Assembly (NCBI GenBank): GCA_903813345.2
Contig: CAIIXF020000001.1
Span: 30,367,915 to 30,431,914 of the forward strand
Source: Owenia fusiformis
Lineage: Eukaryota; Annelida; Polychaeta; Sabellida; Oweniidae
DNA length: 64,000 nucleotides
Reading direction: 5' to 3'
Position 1 is the stretch's first letter; each line of letters begins with the position of its first letter. Of this stretch, positions 51,845 to 62,622 are shown piece after piece. A model generated the notes under the pieces. It did not search any database and was not told the DNA's origin. It saw only the letters and a program-made list of their open reading frames with translations. The position numbers and the translations under genes were made by a program.

Positions 51845-51967
51845 AATGATTTCTTGTGAAATACAGAAAATATTCTTCCCTTGAACGTCTGTATTTCACT
51901 CTGCTAGCGCATCGTGAAATACAACCTTCTCGGGAAGAATATTTTCTGTATTTCACTCGAATCATTG
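51845..51967. repeat. nested hairpin, 32-bp outer arms
   Basis: Outer arms contain GTGAAATACAGAAAATATTC and GAATATTTTCTGTATTTCAC. An inner inverted pair, TTGTATTTCAC-like, lies around TCTGCTAGCGCATC. It directly follows the preceding element and may be a second insertion. Confidence 0.85.
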
Positions 51968-52016
51968 AATAACTTATAATATCATCAAAATGTATGTCCT
52001 TCTTTTGAAATAACAG

Positions 52017-52243
52017 ATTTGAAGAACAAAGTTGGCGACCTTGTTGACATGTACAAGAACCTGAAGAAGGCCACTGAGGACAGGAACAAGGCACTGGAGA
52101 TGACACTGGATACCTCTGAGAAGTTCTGGGATGAGCTGAAGGATGTTGAGACAGCTATAAAGGACTTGGAGGATGGCATCAGAACTCAAGAGCAGCCAGG
52201 TGTACAACCAGAAGTCATCAAAGAACAACAGGAGATCCTAGAT
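52017..52243 (+). CDS. spectraplakin exon, spectrin repeat
   Basis: 227 bp, phase 1 to 0: (D)LKNKVGDLVDMYKNLKKATE to PEVIKEQQEILD. It includes FWDELKDVETAIKDLEDGI, matching the MACF1 segment with [20 protein letters not shown]. Borders are AATAACAG and GAT|GTAAGA. Confidence 0.95.
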
Positions 52244-52505
52244 GTAAGATTATCAACACATGATATTCATCATTTACTTATTGATTCATAGATATCTATT
52301 TTCTTGTGATTCAACATTTTACTTCTTATAATGTTTTGTTTCTATTTCTCATAAAATAATATTAATACCTTGTATATTATATGTAGATCATGCAAATGTT
52401 GCCCTTTCCCTGTCTTGTGGAAGTCCAAGAGAAGTTATGTTTATTGAAGTCTTGCTGCATATTACTGAATATTTAGTTATCTACATGACAATTATTTATC
52501 TTCAG

Positions 52506-52730
52506 GCAATGCGAGAAGAGATTGAGGCCTCTAAGGGTGGTGTAGATGACATTGCACACACTGGTGATACTCTTATGGGACTCATTGGTGAACCTGATAG
52601 GCCAGAGGTGAAAAAGAACATTGATGATACTGAGGCAAATTGGGAAGCACTTTATAAACAATGGGAGGACCGTCAAGCTGTCCTGGATGATGCCTTGAGA
52701 AGTTCACAGAAATTCCACGATGAGCTAATA
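52506..52730 (+). CDS. spectraplakin exon, spectrin repeat
   Basis: 75 codons, phase 0 to 0, beginning AMREEIEASKGGVDDIAHTG and including GEPDRPEVKKNIDDTEANWE (MACF1: [20 protein letters not shown]). Borders are TCTTCAG and ATA|GTAAGA. Confidence 0.95.
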
Positions 52731-52939
52731 GTAAGACCAGACTTTCATTTTTTATGTCCCCACCACAGTGTTAGCCATATTTTCAGCCTATATTTATTTG
52801 AAATGCAATGTTATTATGATTTTTATTTTAATGAAATGAGAATGAAATGTGGGTAATGAATGAATAATGAATGTTAGAATTTATCATGAAAGCTATAAGT
52901 CACACAGAAAAAAAATCTAATTCATTTTTTACATTGCAG

Positions 52940-53695
52940 CAAATCCTGGCATGGCTTCAAGAACAAGAGTCCAGCTTATCAGACCTTGGTACAATAGGGG
53001 TAGATACAGACACAGTAAAACAACAGCTTGAAGATGTGAAAACATTCAAAGCTATGGTGGACCCCAAGAATGCAGACATTGAATCTCTCAACCAGCAAGG
53101 CCATGATCTTGTCAAGGATGCATCAAGTGACCAGGCAAGCATCATTAAAGAGCCTCTTGTTGAGGTTAACAATAGGTGGCAGGAGCTGCAAGATGGAATT
53201 GCAGCCAGGAATTCCAAACTGCAGAATGCTCTATTGAGCTTGGGACAATTCCAGCATGCCCTTAATGAACTCCTTAACTGGCTATCAAGAGCTGAGAGTA
53301 CATTGGATGACTATGAGCCTGTCTATGGAGACCCCAAAATAATAGAAATTGAGCTAGCTAAACATAAGGTACTCCAGAATGATGTCAACTCACATATCCC
53401 AAGCCTAGAACAAGTGAATGAAGCAGGCAGGGGTGTTATCACTGGGGAAGGTGGAGCTGTTGCAACACACACTCGAGAAAAACTGGATGAAATGAACCTA
53501 CGATGGGATGCAGTGTTGGCTCGCACACGTGATCGTCAGCTAGAGCTGGAAGGTTCACTCAGGGTTGCTATGGGTTTCCATGGAGACCTACAGGATATGT
53601 TGTCAAGACTGAGTGACATTGATGGTCAATTAGTTACATCTAAGCCAGTTGGTGGTCTTCCTGAAACTGCAAGGGATCAACTAGAACAATTCATG
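52940..53695 (+). CDS. spectraplakin exon, two and a half spectrin repeats
   Basis: The largest rod exon here: 252 codons, phase 0 to 0. Recognisable blocks are [57 protein letters not shown] and MGFHGDLQDMLSRLSDIDGQ, all collinear with MACF1 ([37 protein letters not shown]). Borders are TTGCAG and ATG|GTAAAA. Confidence 0.97.
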
Positions 53696-53906
53696 GTAAA
53701 ATGTCATCTTCTTGAACTAGAATATAATCTCACTTCTATCTTCTTTTTTATAGCATAACTATGGTTTAAAAGGAAATTGAAAATGTTGATTAATAATTGA
53801 TGATTAAAACTAATTCACTTGCTATTGTATTGTTATACTAATACACCATTGAGTGGTCTAATGTTTTGTTGACACATGGTAGTGATTTGCCATTGAAATG
53901 TTATAG

Positions 53907-54077
53907 AATGTCTACAAAGAGCTAGATGAGTTAGAGCCTAGAGTGAATGCCTTACTGGAAGAGGGTGCACGATTGTTGGAACAGTCCACAGGTCCCGCCC
54001 ACAACACCTTAAAACACAATCTGGAAACCCTGCGGCAGAGATGGACTAATATTAAAAATCGGGGAGATGATAGAAAG
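53907..54077 (+). CDS. spectraplakin exon, spectrin repeat
   Basis: 57 codons, phase 0 to 0: NVYKELDELEPRVNALLEEG to RWTNIKNRGDDRK, with the conserved LRQRW at helix C. Borders are TTATAG and AAG|GTATAA. Confidence 0.95.
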
Positions 54078-54284
54078 GTATAACATTTTGTTAACATTGT
54101 ATATAGTTTTTGATGATGAGAATATGATGCATAAATGTGTTATCCCATGAGACCAACAAAATATTTACTGCTTGAACCTATCTTTGATTTCACCATATCG
54201 TTGTACTTTTACATCGTCACACCCTATGATAAAATGAGGATGTTAACGTACAGACACTGTACATTCACCATATTTTACTTGCAG

Positions 54285-54440
54285 AACAAACTGGATGAGG
54301 CAGTTTCCCAGGCAGGCAAATTCCATGATGATCTCAATGCATTTATATCCTGGCTCACTGACACAGAGAAGACTATTAACAACCTGAAACCAGTCAGTCG
54401 TATAGTGGAGAGTGTGGGTGAGCAGATAGAAGAACACAAG
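54285..54440 (+). CDS. spectraplakin exon, spectrin repeat
   Basis: 52 codons, phase 0 to 0, including FHDDLNAFISWLTDTEKTIN (MACF1: [20 protein letters not shown]). Borders are TTGCAG and AAG|GTAGGG. Confidence 0.95.
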
Positions 54441-54760
54441 GTAGGGAATCACCTATAACATTGATGACATTGCCATATTTGGAAGATCCCTAATATGGTT
54501 TCACATCGAGTCTTAATAAAAAAAATTGCAAGACTACATGTAGCTATTGCTTCAAACCTAAAATAAGTACCATACTTATACTTCATCAGATAAATGAGCA
54601 CATGTCTATTTTTCATCTAATCCTTTGGTCATCTTGTCTTACTCTGCAGTTGCATTTTTGTTACACTGTGTAAGACGCTTAAATGAAATATGTCTATGAG
54701 TAAACTGGTAAAAATAATCCGTACAGTAGTTTGTTATATGTAAATGTTTCTGACTTACAG
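54441..54760 (+). other. intron
   Basis: 320 bp with no feature seen. Confidence 0.85.
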
Positions 54761-55414
54761 GATCTTCAGAAGGACATAAGTAGCAACAGAGAGACAATGA
54801 TCCAACTGGAGAAGACTGGTACACATCTGAAATACTTCAGTCAGAAACAAGATGTTATTCTCATTAAAAATCTGTTAGTCAGTGTGCAGAGTCGCTGGGA
54901 GAAGGTTGTCTCCAGGTGTGCAGATCGTACACGCTCTCTGGACACAGGCTACAAGGAAGCCAAACAGTTTTATGACTCGTGGAAAGATCTCTGTGATTGG
55001 ATGGTTGAGAATTCAGACAATGTAGAAGGTGACCCCACTGTCGGGAATGACCCCGAGAAGATCAAAGCACAATTAATGCAACATCGAGAATTCCAACGTG
55101 CACTCGGGTCAAAACAACCTTCATATGACACTTGTAACCGTTTAGGACGGGCTTTGAAGGAGAAGTGCCCAAGGCACGAAGCACCATTTATCCAACAAAT
55201 GCTCAATGAACTGAAGACCAAATGGAACACTATATGTGGAAGGTCTGTTGACAGACAGAGGAAGCTAGAAGAAGCTTTGTTGTTCAGTGGTCAGTTCAAG
55301 GATGCTCTACAAGCTCTATTGGACTGGTTATATAAGGTGGAGCCAACTCTTGGAGATGATCAGCTAGTCAATGGTGATCTTGATACTGTCAGTCGCCTGG
55401 TAGACGACCATAAG
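54761..55414 (+). CDS. spectraplakin exon, most conserved spectrin repeats
   Basis: 218 codons, phase 0 to 0. It contains [20 protein letters not shown] followed by [14 protein letters not shown], nearly identical to vertebrate MACF1 and dystonin, then [20 protein letters not shown]. This is the strongest identity in the rod and confirms orthology. Borders are CTTACAG and AAG|GTTAGT. Confidence 0.98.
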
Positions 55415-55583
55415 GTTAGTTATCACACACATAAAGCACAAAAGATTTCATACAGTTCATTTGGTAAAATCAATATGGAACTCTTGCATCATCTCACCAT
55501 ATATTACAGTATTTTATGTACATATGTTTTGTTTTTGACAACTGCAAACTTACAAGATATAAATCCTGATGTCCCCATTGCAG

Positions 55584-55778
55584 GTGTTTGAGAGTGAGCT
55601 AGAAAAGCGTGCAATCAGTGTGTCCACAGTGAGTAAGGCAGCCAAGGAGCTGATGGAGAAGGCTGATGAAGACACTGGCCATCTGGAGACCCAGCTCATT
55701 GAACTAACAACCATCTATGATAAGGTTTCTAAACTCAGTGGAGACAAAAAGGCTCGTCTTGAAGAGGCTGAAAAGAAG
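55584..55778 (+). CDS. spectraplakin exon, spectrin repeat
   Basis: 65 codons, phase 0 to 0: [20 protein letters not shown] to [10 protein letters not shown]. It aligns with the MACF1 block AFQKELGKRTSSVQALKRSA. Borders are CATTGCAG and AAG|GTGAGT. Confidence 0.95.
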
Positions 55779-55982
55779 GTGAGTGAACCATGTCTGTTGA
55801 ATGAAACAGTGTGACATTTGTAATTCTGTTAAAATCGATCATGAATTTTCTTAAGCTATTACATGGAATGACCCTGTGTACATTTTATTATCTATGTGTG
55901 TACAGTATAACGAATTGGAAATCTTATTTAAGGGAATCTTACCTGAATGATTTTGTAATCAGAAACATCGTTTTCACTCTAG

Positions 55983-56111
55983 GCTGAGAATTTCCACAAG
56001 AAGAGCCACAAGTTAATGGAATGGATGGCAGACACTGAGATGAAGTTGAGATACCAACAAGAAATACCGGACTCACCACGGGAATTGCAGGAAATGTTAG
56101 AAGACCATAAG
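55983..56111 (+). CDS. spectraplakin exon, spectrin repeat
   Basis: 43 codons, phase 0 to 0: AENFHKKSHKLMEWMADTEM to QEMLEDHK, the first helix of a repeat with the conserved Trp. Borders are CACTCTAG and AAG|GTACGA. Confidence 0.95.
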
Positions 56112-56389
56112 GTACGAGCTTTAATAAAACAAAATTGGGAGCCGAAAGCTGCTATAATATAACAACATTAAATTAGACAACTTCAGTACATTTATTTGTT
56201 ATGATTTGTATAGTGAAATTGAGGGCATGATAAATTTTAATATGAAAGTCTTCATGATATATTTGTTGTTGTTACAAGACATGAATCTAGTTTAAAATGT
56301 TGGTTTAAAATTTCATAAAGTTTTAGTGTGTTACCTTCCTTTAATATTGCCCCTTGCACTTTTTGATATAAACTTCCTGTATGTTTCAG

Positions 56390-56533
56390 AATCTCTTAGC
56401 TGAGATTAGCAAGCAAGAGTCTAATCTGAATGAGTCTATGCAGCTTGGCCAGGACATCCTAAAGCAGTGCCATCCTGATGCTGTACCTATAGTGAAACAT
56501 TGGCTCACTATACTCCAAGCCAGATGGGAAGAG
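56390..56533 (+). CDS. spectraplakin exon, spectrin repeat
   Basis: 48 codons, phase 0 to 0: NLLAEISKQESNLNESMQLG, then CHPDAVPIVKHWLTILQARW (MACF1: [20 protein letters not shown]). Borders are TTTCAG and GAG|GTAGAC. Confidence 0.95.
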
Positions 56534-56850
56534 GTAGACATATTAGAAAATATTTATTGTGTTCTTTTTTTAAAGTTGTTTTGTACCTCAAGTACCTTTA
56601 AGCTCATAGCTCATGGAACTCACGTACACTGTATATAACCTGACTTCATCTTTTCTATGGCCTTTTCTGATTTGCACTTTTTTCTACAATTGATGATCGT
56701 GTATGTTACAGGTGCAATAATTTTGGAACTTTGCATGTCAAAATTATGTAAAATTAAAATGAAGAATAAATGATAATGTCTATTGAGCTGCTGATAATGT
56801 TCCTAAATCTATCTCGCAAAACCAAAATGATTTATTATTTTTTTATTTAG
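56534..56850 (+). other. intron
   Basis: 317 bp, nothing seen. Confidence 0.85.
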
Positions 56851-57039
56851 ATTATGGACCGAGCCACTCAGAAAGAGCACAGACTGATAGATGCCCTGAA
56901 TGAGATGAGAGGCAATGAAGAGCTCTTGGAGCAGATGTTGGCCTGGCTCACTGGGGCTCAGGCCACTCTACAGGCAGCTGATGAACAACCCATGCCTGAG
57001 GATGTGCAAGTTATTGAACAACTCCTTGGAGAACATGCT
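56851..57039 (+). CDS. spectraplakin exon, last full spectrin repeat
   Basis: 63 codons, phase 0 to 0: IMDRATQKEHRLIDALNEMR, then LEQMLAWLTGAQATLQAADE. It corresponds to the MACF1 LLEALLAWLQWAETTL repeat. Borders are TTATTTAG and GCT|GTAAGT. Confidence 0.95.
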
Positions 57040-57231
57040 GTAAGTGTGCAAAATCAACATGTTTCACTTTTATCTCTAATACAAAAGTATTATAAAGATG
57101 GCTATAGTATGTCTTATTCTGCTTATAATTTACTTCATTCTAAAATGGGAGAGTGCTACAATTATAAATCTTGATATTTAAAAATGAATTTGCCATCTTT
57201 TAATGTTTTTAATTATTACGTTTTGTTGTAG

Positions 57232-57380
57232 GAATTCCAAAATGAGATGTCAACACGTCATCCTGATGTTGAACGGCTCACCAAAACTGGTAAACGCCGC
57301 GCATCAGTGGACTCTAGATCTCAGACCCCCATACTACACAGTGGGAGGAGAACCCCACAGAGAGGACTGGGGATCAAGAG
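57232..57380 (+). CDS. spectraplakin exon, end of rod and basic Ser/Arg linker
   Basis: 149 bp, phase 0 to 2: EFQNEMSTRHPDVERLTKTG, then KRRASVDSRSQTPILHSGRR. It aligns with MACF1 ([23 protein letters not shown]), where this variable linker precedes the last helix. The RRASVD sequence is a basophilic-kinase-type site (inference). The donor is AAGAG|GTGGGG. Confidence 0.93.
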
Positions 57381-57650
57381 GTGGGGCATGTTAAATATCA
57401 AATAAGAAGTTTCATGAATAAGATGTCATTTAAAAATCATGGTACATTTAAATGATTGAGATGTATTATGAATTTCAACATTAGTGGGAGGCTAGTGGGA
57501 TGAGCAATGAAGTTTAGAAGTTTTCATAAACAGATTCTTGATGACTTCAACATTCTTTCCTATTAATTTGTGTGATAATTGATTTTCATGTCCTTGTATT
57601 TTCATAACTGTTGTTAGTGTTTGTTAATCATTGAATGTTTCTTATTTCAG

Positions 57651-57792
57651 TCGAGGTGATGGAGCTAGGACCCCAGAACCCCAGTTCAAGAACCCAAGGA
57701 TAAGTGGTCTGTTTAACAAGTGGCGCCAGGTGTGGCTAATGGCTATGGACAGACAGAGGAAGCTTCAAGATGCAATGGAATATCTCAATGAG
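57651..57792 (+). CDS. spectraplakin exon, last helix before EF-hands
   Basis: 142 bp that complete a Ser codon with the previous exon (149 + 142 = 97 codons). It includes KNPRISGLFNKWRQVWLMAM and DRQRKLQDAMEYLNE (MACF1: [20 protein letters not shown]). Borders are TTATTTCAG and GAG|GTTAGT. Confidence 0.95.
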
Positions 57793-58554
57793 GTTAGTCA
57801 CTGTGCTTCACTTGCTTTCTTTGTGACAGTGTTCAGTGAATCATTCACTTTTGATTGAAATTGGTAATGGAGTGTTGTCATCAGGATAGTGAGCTAATCA
57901 ACTACTATAGAAAGTGATTTATTGATCAATGGTGAATTACTACTTACTGTGGATCTAATCAAAGATCCATTGTTATTGTAGGTTGATGTTCCCTAGATGA
58001 ACTGTTAGTTGCTCCATGTATTCTAATTTAACACTCCTTTGGTCCCAATTAATGACTCCATTAAGAGTGCATGATTATACTTGATTAAATTCTTTCTCCA
58101 ATTAATTGCATGGACATGAGGAAATTTATTGACCTCAATGGGTTACATGTAACATTTTAATCATCCTTACCTTTAATTAGGATACACTATAGTTGTACAT
58201 TGTCACTTGTAATGTAGATTGGAATTAGCAAAAATGAGTGGATAAGAAATGAAAACGTAGTATCTTATCCCATAACCCTCATGTTAATTGGCCATTCATA
58301 ATGTAAATAAACACTGTAATGGATTGATATGAGGTTAATACTCTAAATTATGAGAACATTCAATTAATTAGAGTGCTCATAGAATCCTTGAAGAATGCAA
58401 ATAAGGTTAGGTAAGTAATATACACAAGAGGACAATTTATTACAATTGCTTCAAATTAGTGATCCTCTTATGTTCCCTTGTATGAAGATATATAACTACA
58501 CATATAAATATTTAATGATTTAACAAGATTTTTTTCAATAACCATTTTTTACAG
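57793..58554 (+). other. intron
   Basis: 762 bp, AT-rich, no feature recognised. Confidence 0.8.
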
Positions 58555-58717
58555 GTTGAAAAAATGAAACATTTTGACTTTGATGACTGGCGAAAGAAAT
58601 ACATGACCTGGATGAACCACAACAAAAGTCGCGTCATGGACTTCTTTAGACGGCAAGACAAGGACCATGATGGCAAGATCACGCGTCAAGAATTTATTGA
58701 TGGGATATTAGCATCAA
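58555..58717 (+). CDS. spectraplakin exon, EF-hand 1
   Basis: 163 bp, phase 0 to 1. It encodes [20 protein letters not shown] and the canonical calcium loop [12 protein letters not shown] (D1, D3, D5, G6, I8, E12). MACF1 has [42 protein letters not shown]-type sequence here. The EF-hands lie next to the microtubule-binding GAS2 domain and are thought to modulate it. Borders are TTACAG and CAA|GTAAGG. The donor base joins AG of the exon at 61031 (Lys), or GT of the microexon at 59046 (Ser). Confidence 0.97.
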
Positions 58718-59045
58718 GTAAGGAAAATCTTTTGAGATTTTAAGATTTTGATTTTAACCCGTGTGACAATAACCAGTGTGTCACTTAATACACAGAATGG
58801 ATATAAACGTGAATACTAATGTTTCCTACATTAGATAATTCTTAGTTTTATTCATTATTTCTATTATAGCCCTGTAGCCTGTAGTATATGTAACTCTGAT
58901 TAATACATGTAAATGAACTCATTTATGTATGAATGTCATTGGTCAAATTATTATATCTTTAACATTGTTTTGTAATTAATAACATTGAAAGCTTCCTAAA
59001 TGCTTGAATGAGGGCAAAATTAATGTTGAATTCTCAACTCTGTAG

Positions 59046-59072
59046 GTCTCCGCTTCTTAGGAAGACGTAATG
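59046..59072 (+). CDS. candidate 27-nt alternative microexon between EF-hands
   Basis: GAATTCTCAACTCTGTAG precedes 27 nt that end at AATG|GTAAGA. It enters at phase 1 and leaves at phase 1, so inclusion inserts SLRFLGRRN and turns the junction Lys into Glu without breaking the frame. Both splice sites are good by eye. If the donor were skipped the frame would continue to a stop at about 59212. There is no homologue evidence. Confidence 0.45.
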
Positions 59073-59640
59073 GTAAGATTGCAACCACAGGTAGACTGAC
59101 AGGAGAACATGGTCTCATTATCCATTTACTAAAGCATGTCAACTGGGCTCGAATATATTATAATGTGAAATCCTGGGGTGAAAAATGTACAGGACTCAGC
59201 ATCAATTCTTAAAATGAAAGAAATGATTGAATTGAAAATGACTTTTACGTCCTCATGTGAATTAAAAAATCAGTATATTAATACATCATAAATGTTTTTT
59301 CCATGTATAATGGGACCATAAAATGCATTAATGTGCCACATTGTATTGTCTTTATTACTTTTACTTTGTTGTAACAGTATACATATTAAAATCAAGATTT
59401 GGATGTTACAAGAGAAGCTATATTTATTACATAAGATTATATTTCAGCAAACTGTTGCCTGCTGACCAAGCAGTTTCAACAAAGCAGATTGGCTGATTTT
59501 GTATATGCTTTCTTTTAGTTAACTCAATGATTTGTTTGATAGATAACACTATTTTAACTAACATCTATTGTCTTATTCCTTGTATTGTGTCCATTGTTGT
59601 CCCGCTTTCATTATTTTTCATTTTGGTTGCAAAATGCATG

Positions 59641-60559
59641 TACAGTAAAACCTGTCCGATGGAATACCTCTCTGTAGGGAAAACCTATGAACAAGGAATG
59701 CTTTTCAAAAGAACCAAATATTTTTCCATTGACTTACATGTTAACGGACCCTCTCTGTAGGGAAAACCTGTGAACAGGGAACAAGGAACACTATTTTGGG
59801 GCAAATTATGAAAATTCACCTGTGAAGAAGGAATATGGAATACTGGTGACACTGTATATTTTATTATTTTTCAGAGGTGTGAAAGTCTTAAGCCAATATC
59901 TGATTCTAAAAAACTTGGATTAATATGATTGAAATTAAGATAAGCCAATTGTTTACAGAATGTAGCATCCCACCCACTGTTAATTACCCCGATATATTTT
60001 AAAACTAATACTAATCCGTTTGTTACTTATTATCATGACACTAATTCTTCCTTTCAACAAACCTAATTACATCAAATCAGGCGTGATAATCTAGGGACAC
60101 AATTGTTTAATGGAGATAACATATAAGTATGTGTGTCATGTTGAGCCAAATCTCTTTAAATCTTTTACTGATCCAAACTTCTAGATTATCAATAATATAA
60201 AATGGGGTTGATCAAACTTGAAATTCAGTTCTTAGCAACAAATCTCTACACATCATATCAATATTTACATCAACTAGACATCATCAGACGCCAGCAGCAG
60301 CAGCAGCAGCAGCTAAAATCAACATAGAGGGAGGTGGGAGACCTTCATACATCTTCAAAGGTGTCACAACAAAGTCTAGCAACCAAGTATGGAGTCTGCA
60401 TTGATACAACCAATCAATGCCCATATATATACAACAAATATGCTTATTCGGCAAGTTTGAGTTTGCTGAAAGTGCGGCCCCTCTCTGTAGGGAAAACCTC
60501 TGAACAAGGAAACTTTCCTCCAGTCCCAAGAGCATTCCCTGTCCGCAGGTTTTACTGTA
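59641..60559. mobile_element. Tc1/mariner-superfamily (pogo/Tigger-like) MITE
   Basis: TA plus CAGTAAAACCTGTCC at 59641 and the inverse GCAGGTTTTACTG plus TA ending at 60559 are typical TA-flanked ends. CTCTCTGTAGGGAAAACCT occurs three times (59669, 59750, 60480), one copy close to each end. A (CAG)7 run sits at 60292-60313. No transposase frame was seen; the 129-codon frame at 60334 spans repeat sequence and is not called. Confidence 0.75.
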
Positions 60560-61030
60560 ATATTATCAAAGCTTTATCATTATTCTTAATGCAGCATTTA
60601 ACTCAATGTTTGCTGTACTCTTTTGTTTTATTCATGACAGCTGCATTGTTAAGGCATGTCGTTATTCACTTCATCTATTACATCCTCAGTGAGATGCATG
60701 ATAATGAAAATTCATTGAGTTGAATATAAAGCCATCTGACAATTATTGCAGTAGTAAGCAGAAAACTGGATTTGTGTATTTTATTGTAGTTTCCTCCAGA
60801 TCAGAAATGTGGTCAAATAAACACTTACTTCCCTATTGTTGCAAAATGTGTACATTTTACTATATTCAAGTGTATATCACAAATGTCCTTTATATGTCAT
60901 GTGACCTTTCAACTGTGTGTTAACCTATGTGTTTAATGTTTGTAGTTTCTCGTACCTTACATGTACATTATCATAAAAAGCTATCAGCTAAAAAGTTGAA
61001 ATGGTTCTACGATTCTGTTCCATATTTCAG

Positions 61031-61143
61031 AGTTCCCAACTTCAAGGCTTGAGATGGAGGCTGTTGCCGACATATTTGACCGTGATGGTGATGGTTTTAT
61101 AAACTACAAGGAGTTTGTAGGTGCCCTTAGACCTGACAGAGAT
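61031..61143 (+). CDS. spectraplakin exon, EF-hand 2
   Basis: 113 bp, phase 1 to 0: (K)[20 protein letters not shown], then [17 protein letters not shown]. The loop [12 protein letters not shown] has all canonical ligand positions. MACF1 reads [33 protein letters not shown]. Borders are ATTTCAG and GAT|GTGAGT. Confidence 0.97.
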
Positions 61144-61435
61144 GTGAGTACAAAAAGTTGATATATTTTCTGTCATATCTATCCCATGCTTTTAACACAC
61201 TGCATGAGTGCATGTTCATATTCCATTTTTTGAAAAAGATAATAATCTATTGTAAGCTATTACTTATAACATATGCCCTCCATCCACACTAATTTTGTTC
61301 TAGCTATGCAGTTTTTATCATATTGATCATTTTTTAAATTATTAATTACTTTTGTCAACACAAAAGCTTATCCCTTTCCTAGAAACCCACTATCACTGAC
61401 AGATTGAATGCATAAGAGCTTTCTGTTTATTTTAG

Positions 61436-61552
61436 GTACGTAAGCCACAGACTGACCATGAGAAGATTGTAGATGAGGTCAGAAAGCGATGCTCTACATG
61501 TACCTGTCAGAAACAGTTCCGCATACACAAGATAGGAGAGGGAAAATACAGA
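61436..61552 (+). CDS. spectraplakin exon, GAS2 domain part 1
   Basis: 39 codons, phase 0 to 0: VRKPQTDHEKIVDEVRKRCS, then TCTCQKQFRIHKIGEGKYR. The CSTCTC cluster corresponds to the zinc-binding Cys of the GAS2 (GAR) domain, which binds microtubules. Borders are TTTTAG and AGA|GTAAGT. MACF1 has KYRFFLGNQFGDSQQ at the next junction, whereas this gene goes directly from KYR to FGDSQKLR. Confidence 0.96.
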
Positions 61553-61721
61553 GTAAGTATACCCACATTCACTTTTTTCACAAAGCATATTGCTGGAACA
61601 TCATGAATAATATACAACATACGAAATCACCATATAGAATTGAATCAGGACTGCAGTGTACTTGTAAAGTGTCTCACTAATTTGTTTTATCTCTAAAATT
61701 ATTATGATTGTCATGCTTCAG

Positions 61722-61839
61722 TTTGGTGACTCACAAAAGCTCCGATTGGTGAGAATCCTGCGTAGCACTGTGATGGTGCGTGTCGGTGGAGGCTGGGTGG
61801 CCCTTGATGAGTTCCTCGTCAAGAATGACCCATGTAGAG
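61722..61839 (+). CDS. spectraplakin exon, GAS2 domain part 2
   Basis: 118 bp, phase 0 to 1: [20 protein letters not shown], then [19 protein letters not shown]. Nearly identical to vertebrate MACF1/dystonin. Borders are TGCTTCAG and AGAG|GTAAAT. The spare G joins CC of the exon at 63937 (Ala), or CG of the alternative terminal exon at 62525 (also Ala). Confidence 0.97.
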
Positions 61840-62524
61840 GTAAATATCAACCCTTTTCTCTAATGTGCAATATTTTTTATTAATCTTTTCATGTTTTAAA
61901 ATTAAAGGTCAGTTGGTATTTTATACAATCTTGTAAAGTTGTTGACTATTGTACATATTTTCTCAAGTGGCAACCTGTAGAAGACATCGCAGATTTCGAT
62001 TTAAAAGACGATATTTTCCTACACGCATCCCGATGTACACTCGTATACATCCGATGTTCACTCGTCTACATCGCTGTAGTAGGTTCACAAATCAGATCTA
62101 AGAATGCTGTTTGAAATTAACAGATGGTGAAAAGTTGACTTTGCCAGTTTGTGTTCATACTAATAATGTGTTCTGCATGTATGATTTACATGTAGTGATA
62201 TTGAAATTCCTGATATGAACATAAACAAGAAATACCGTTGGTGCATTATGGCATTGGTTTTACAAAAGATATTTTGTGCATAATGATTTGTAGAAAGCCC
62301 CTGTGCAACTGGGAAATAAGAAATGTCCTTGTTGTACCTGTTGAAATGCCCCCTTAGATGGGCATGAATTTATACAGTATTTGGCTGTATTTTTACTATT
62401 AGTTTAGTAATAAAAGTATAGAGACAGAAGTAAAGGCATGTGTTTGACAAATCATTTTGCTAATCATGATCATTTTCTCTTTCCCTCTCCATTTTGTTTT
62501 GGCCCACTTGCTCCACCTATCTAG
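61840..62524 (+). other. intron after GAS2
   Basis: A short duplicated motif at about 62028-62072 repeats CGATGT(A/T)CACTCGT and (A/C)TACATC, roughly 21 bp twice. Nothing else was seen. Confidence 0.7.
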
Positions 62525-62622
62525 CGGGATTCACACCATATTCGCTGGCACACATCCAGGAAACTCCAAATGTTTGGTTCAGTCGCAACACAGGACGTCA
62601 TCATAGGCATTGCTGTATGTAA
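62525..62622 (+). CDS. candidate alternative terminal exon after GAS2
   Basis: Acceptor CTCCACCTATCTAG is followed by a frame that continues phase 1 from the GAS2 exon: AGFTPYSLAHIQETPNVWFS, then RNTG and HHRHCCM, then TAA. Use of this exon would end the protein 32 residues after GAS2 and remove the usual Gly/Ser/Arg tail. AATAAA lies 408 bp after the stop. The (T)GTATGTAACC at its end could be a donor, but using it would break the frame of the 63937 exon. No homologue is recognised. Confidence 0.45.

Larger units (their letters stand above)
51126..52016 (+). other. intron with two foldback elements
   Basis: Carries the inverted-repeat element 51397-51838 and the hairpin 51845-51967, both listed separately. 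No exon between. Confidence 0.8.
58718..61030 (+). other. intron between EF-hands
   Basis: A 2.3-kb intron that contains the candidate microexon 59046-59072 and the pogo-like element 59641-60559. The rest is AT-rich without features. Confidence 0.8.

Noticed and set aside
59046-59214. Microexon frame read through to a stop (SLRFLGRRNGKIATT onward)
   Set aside because: The strong GTAAGA donor after 27 nt and the lack of a nearby poly(A) signal make a short terminal exon less likely than a microexon.
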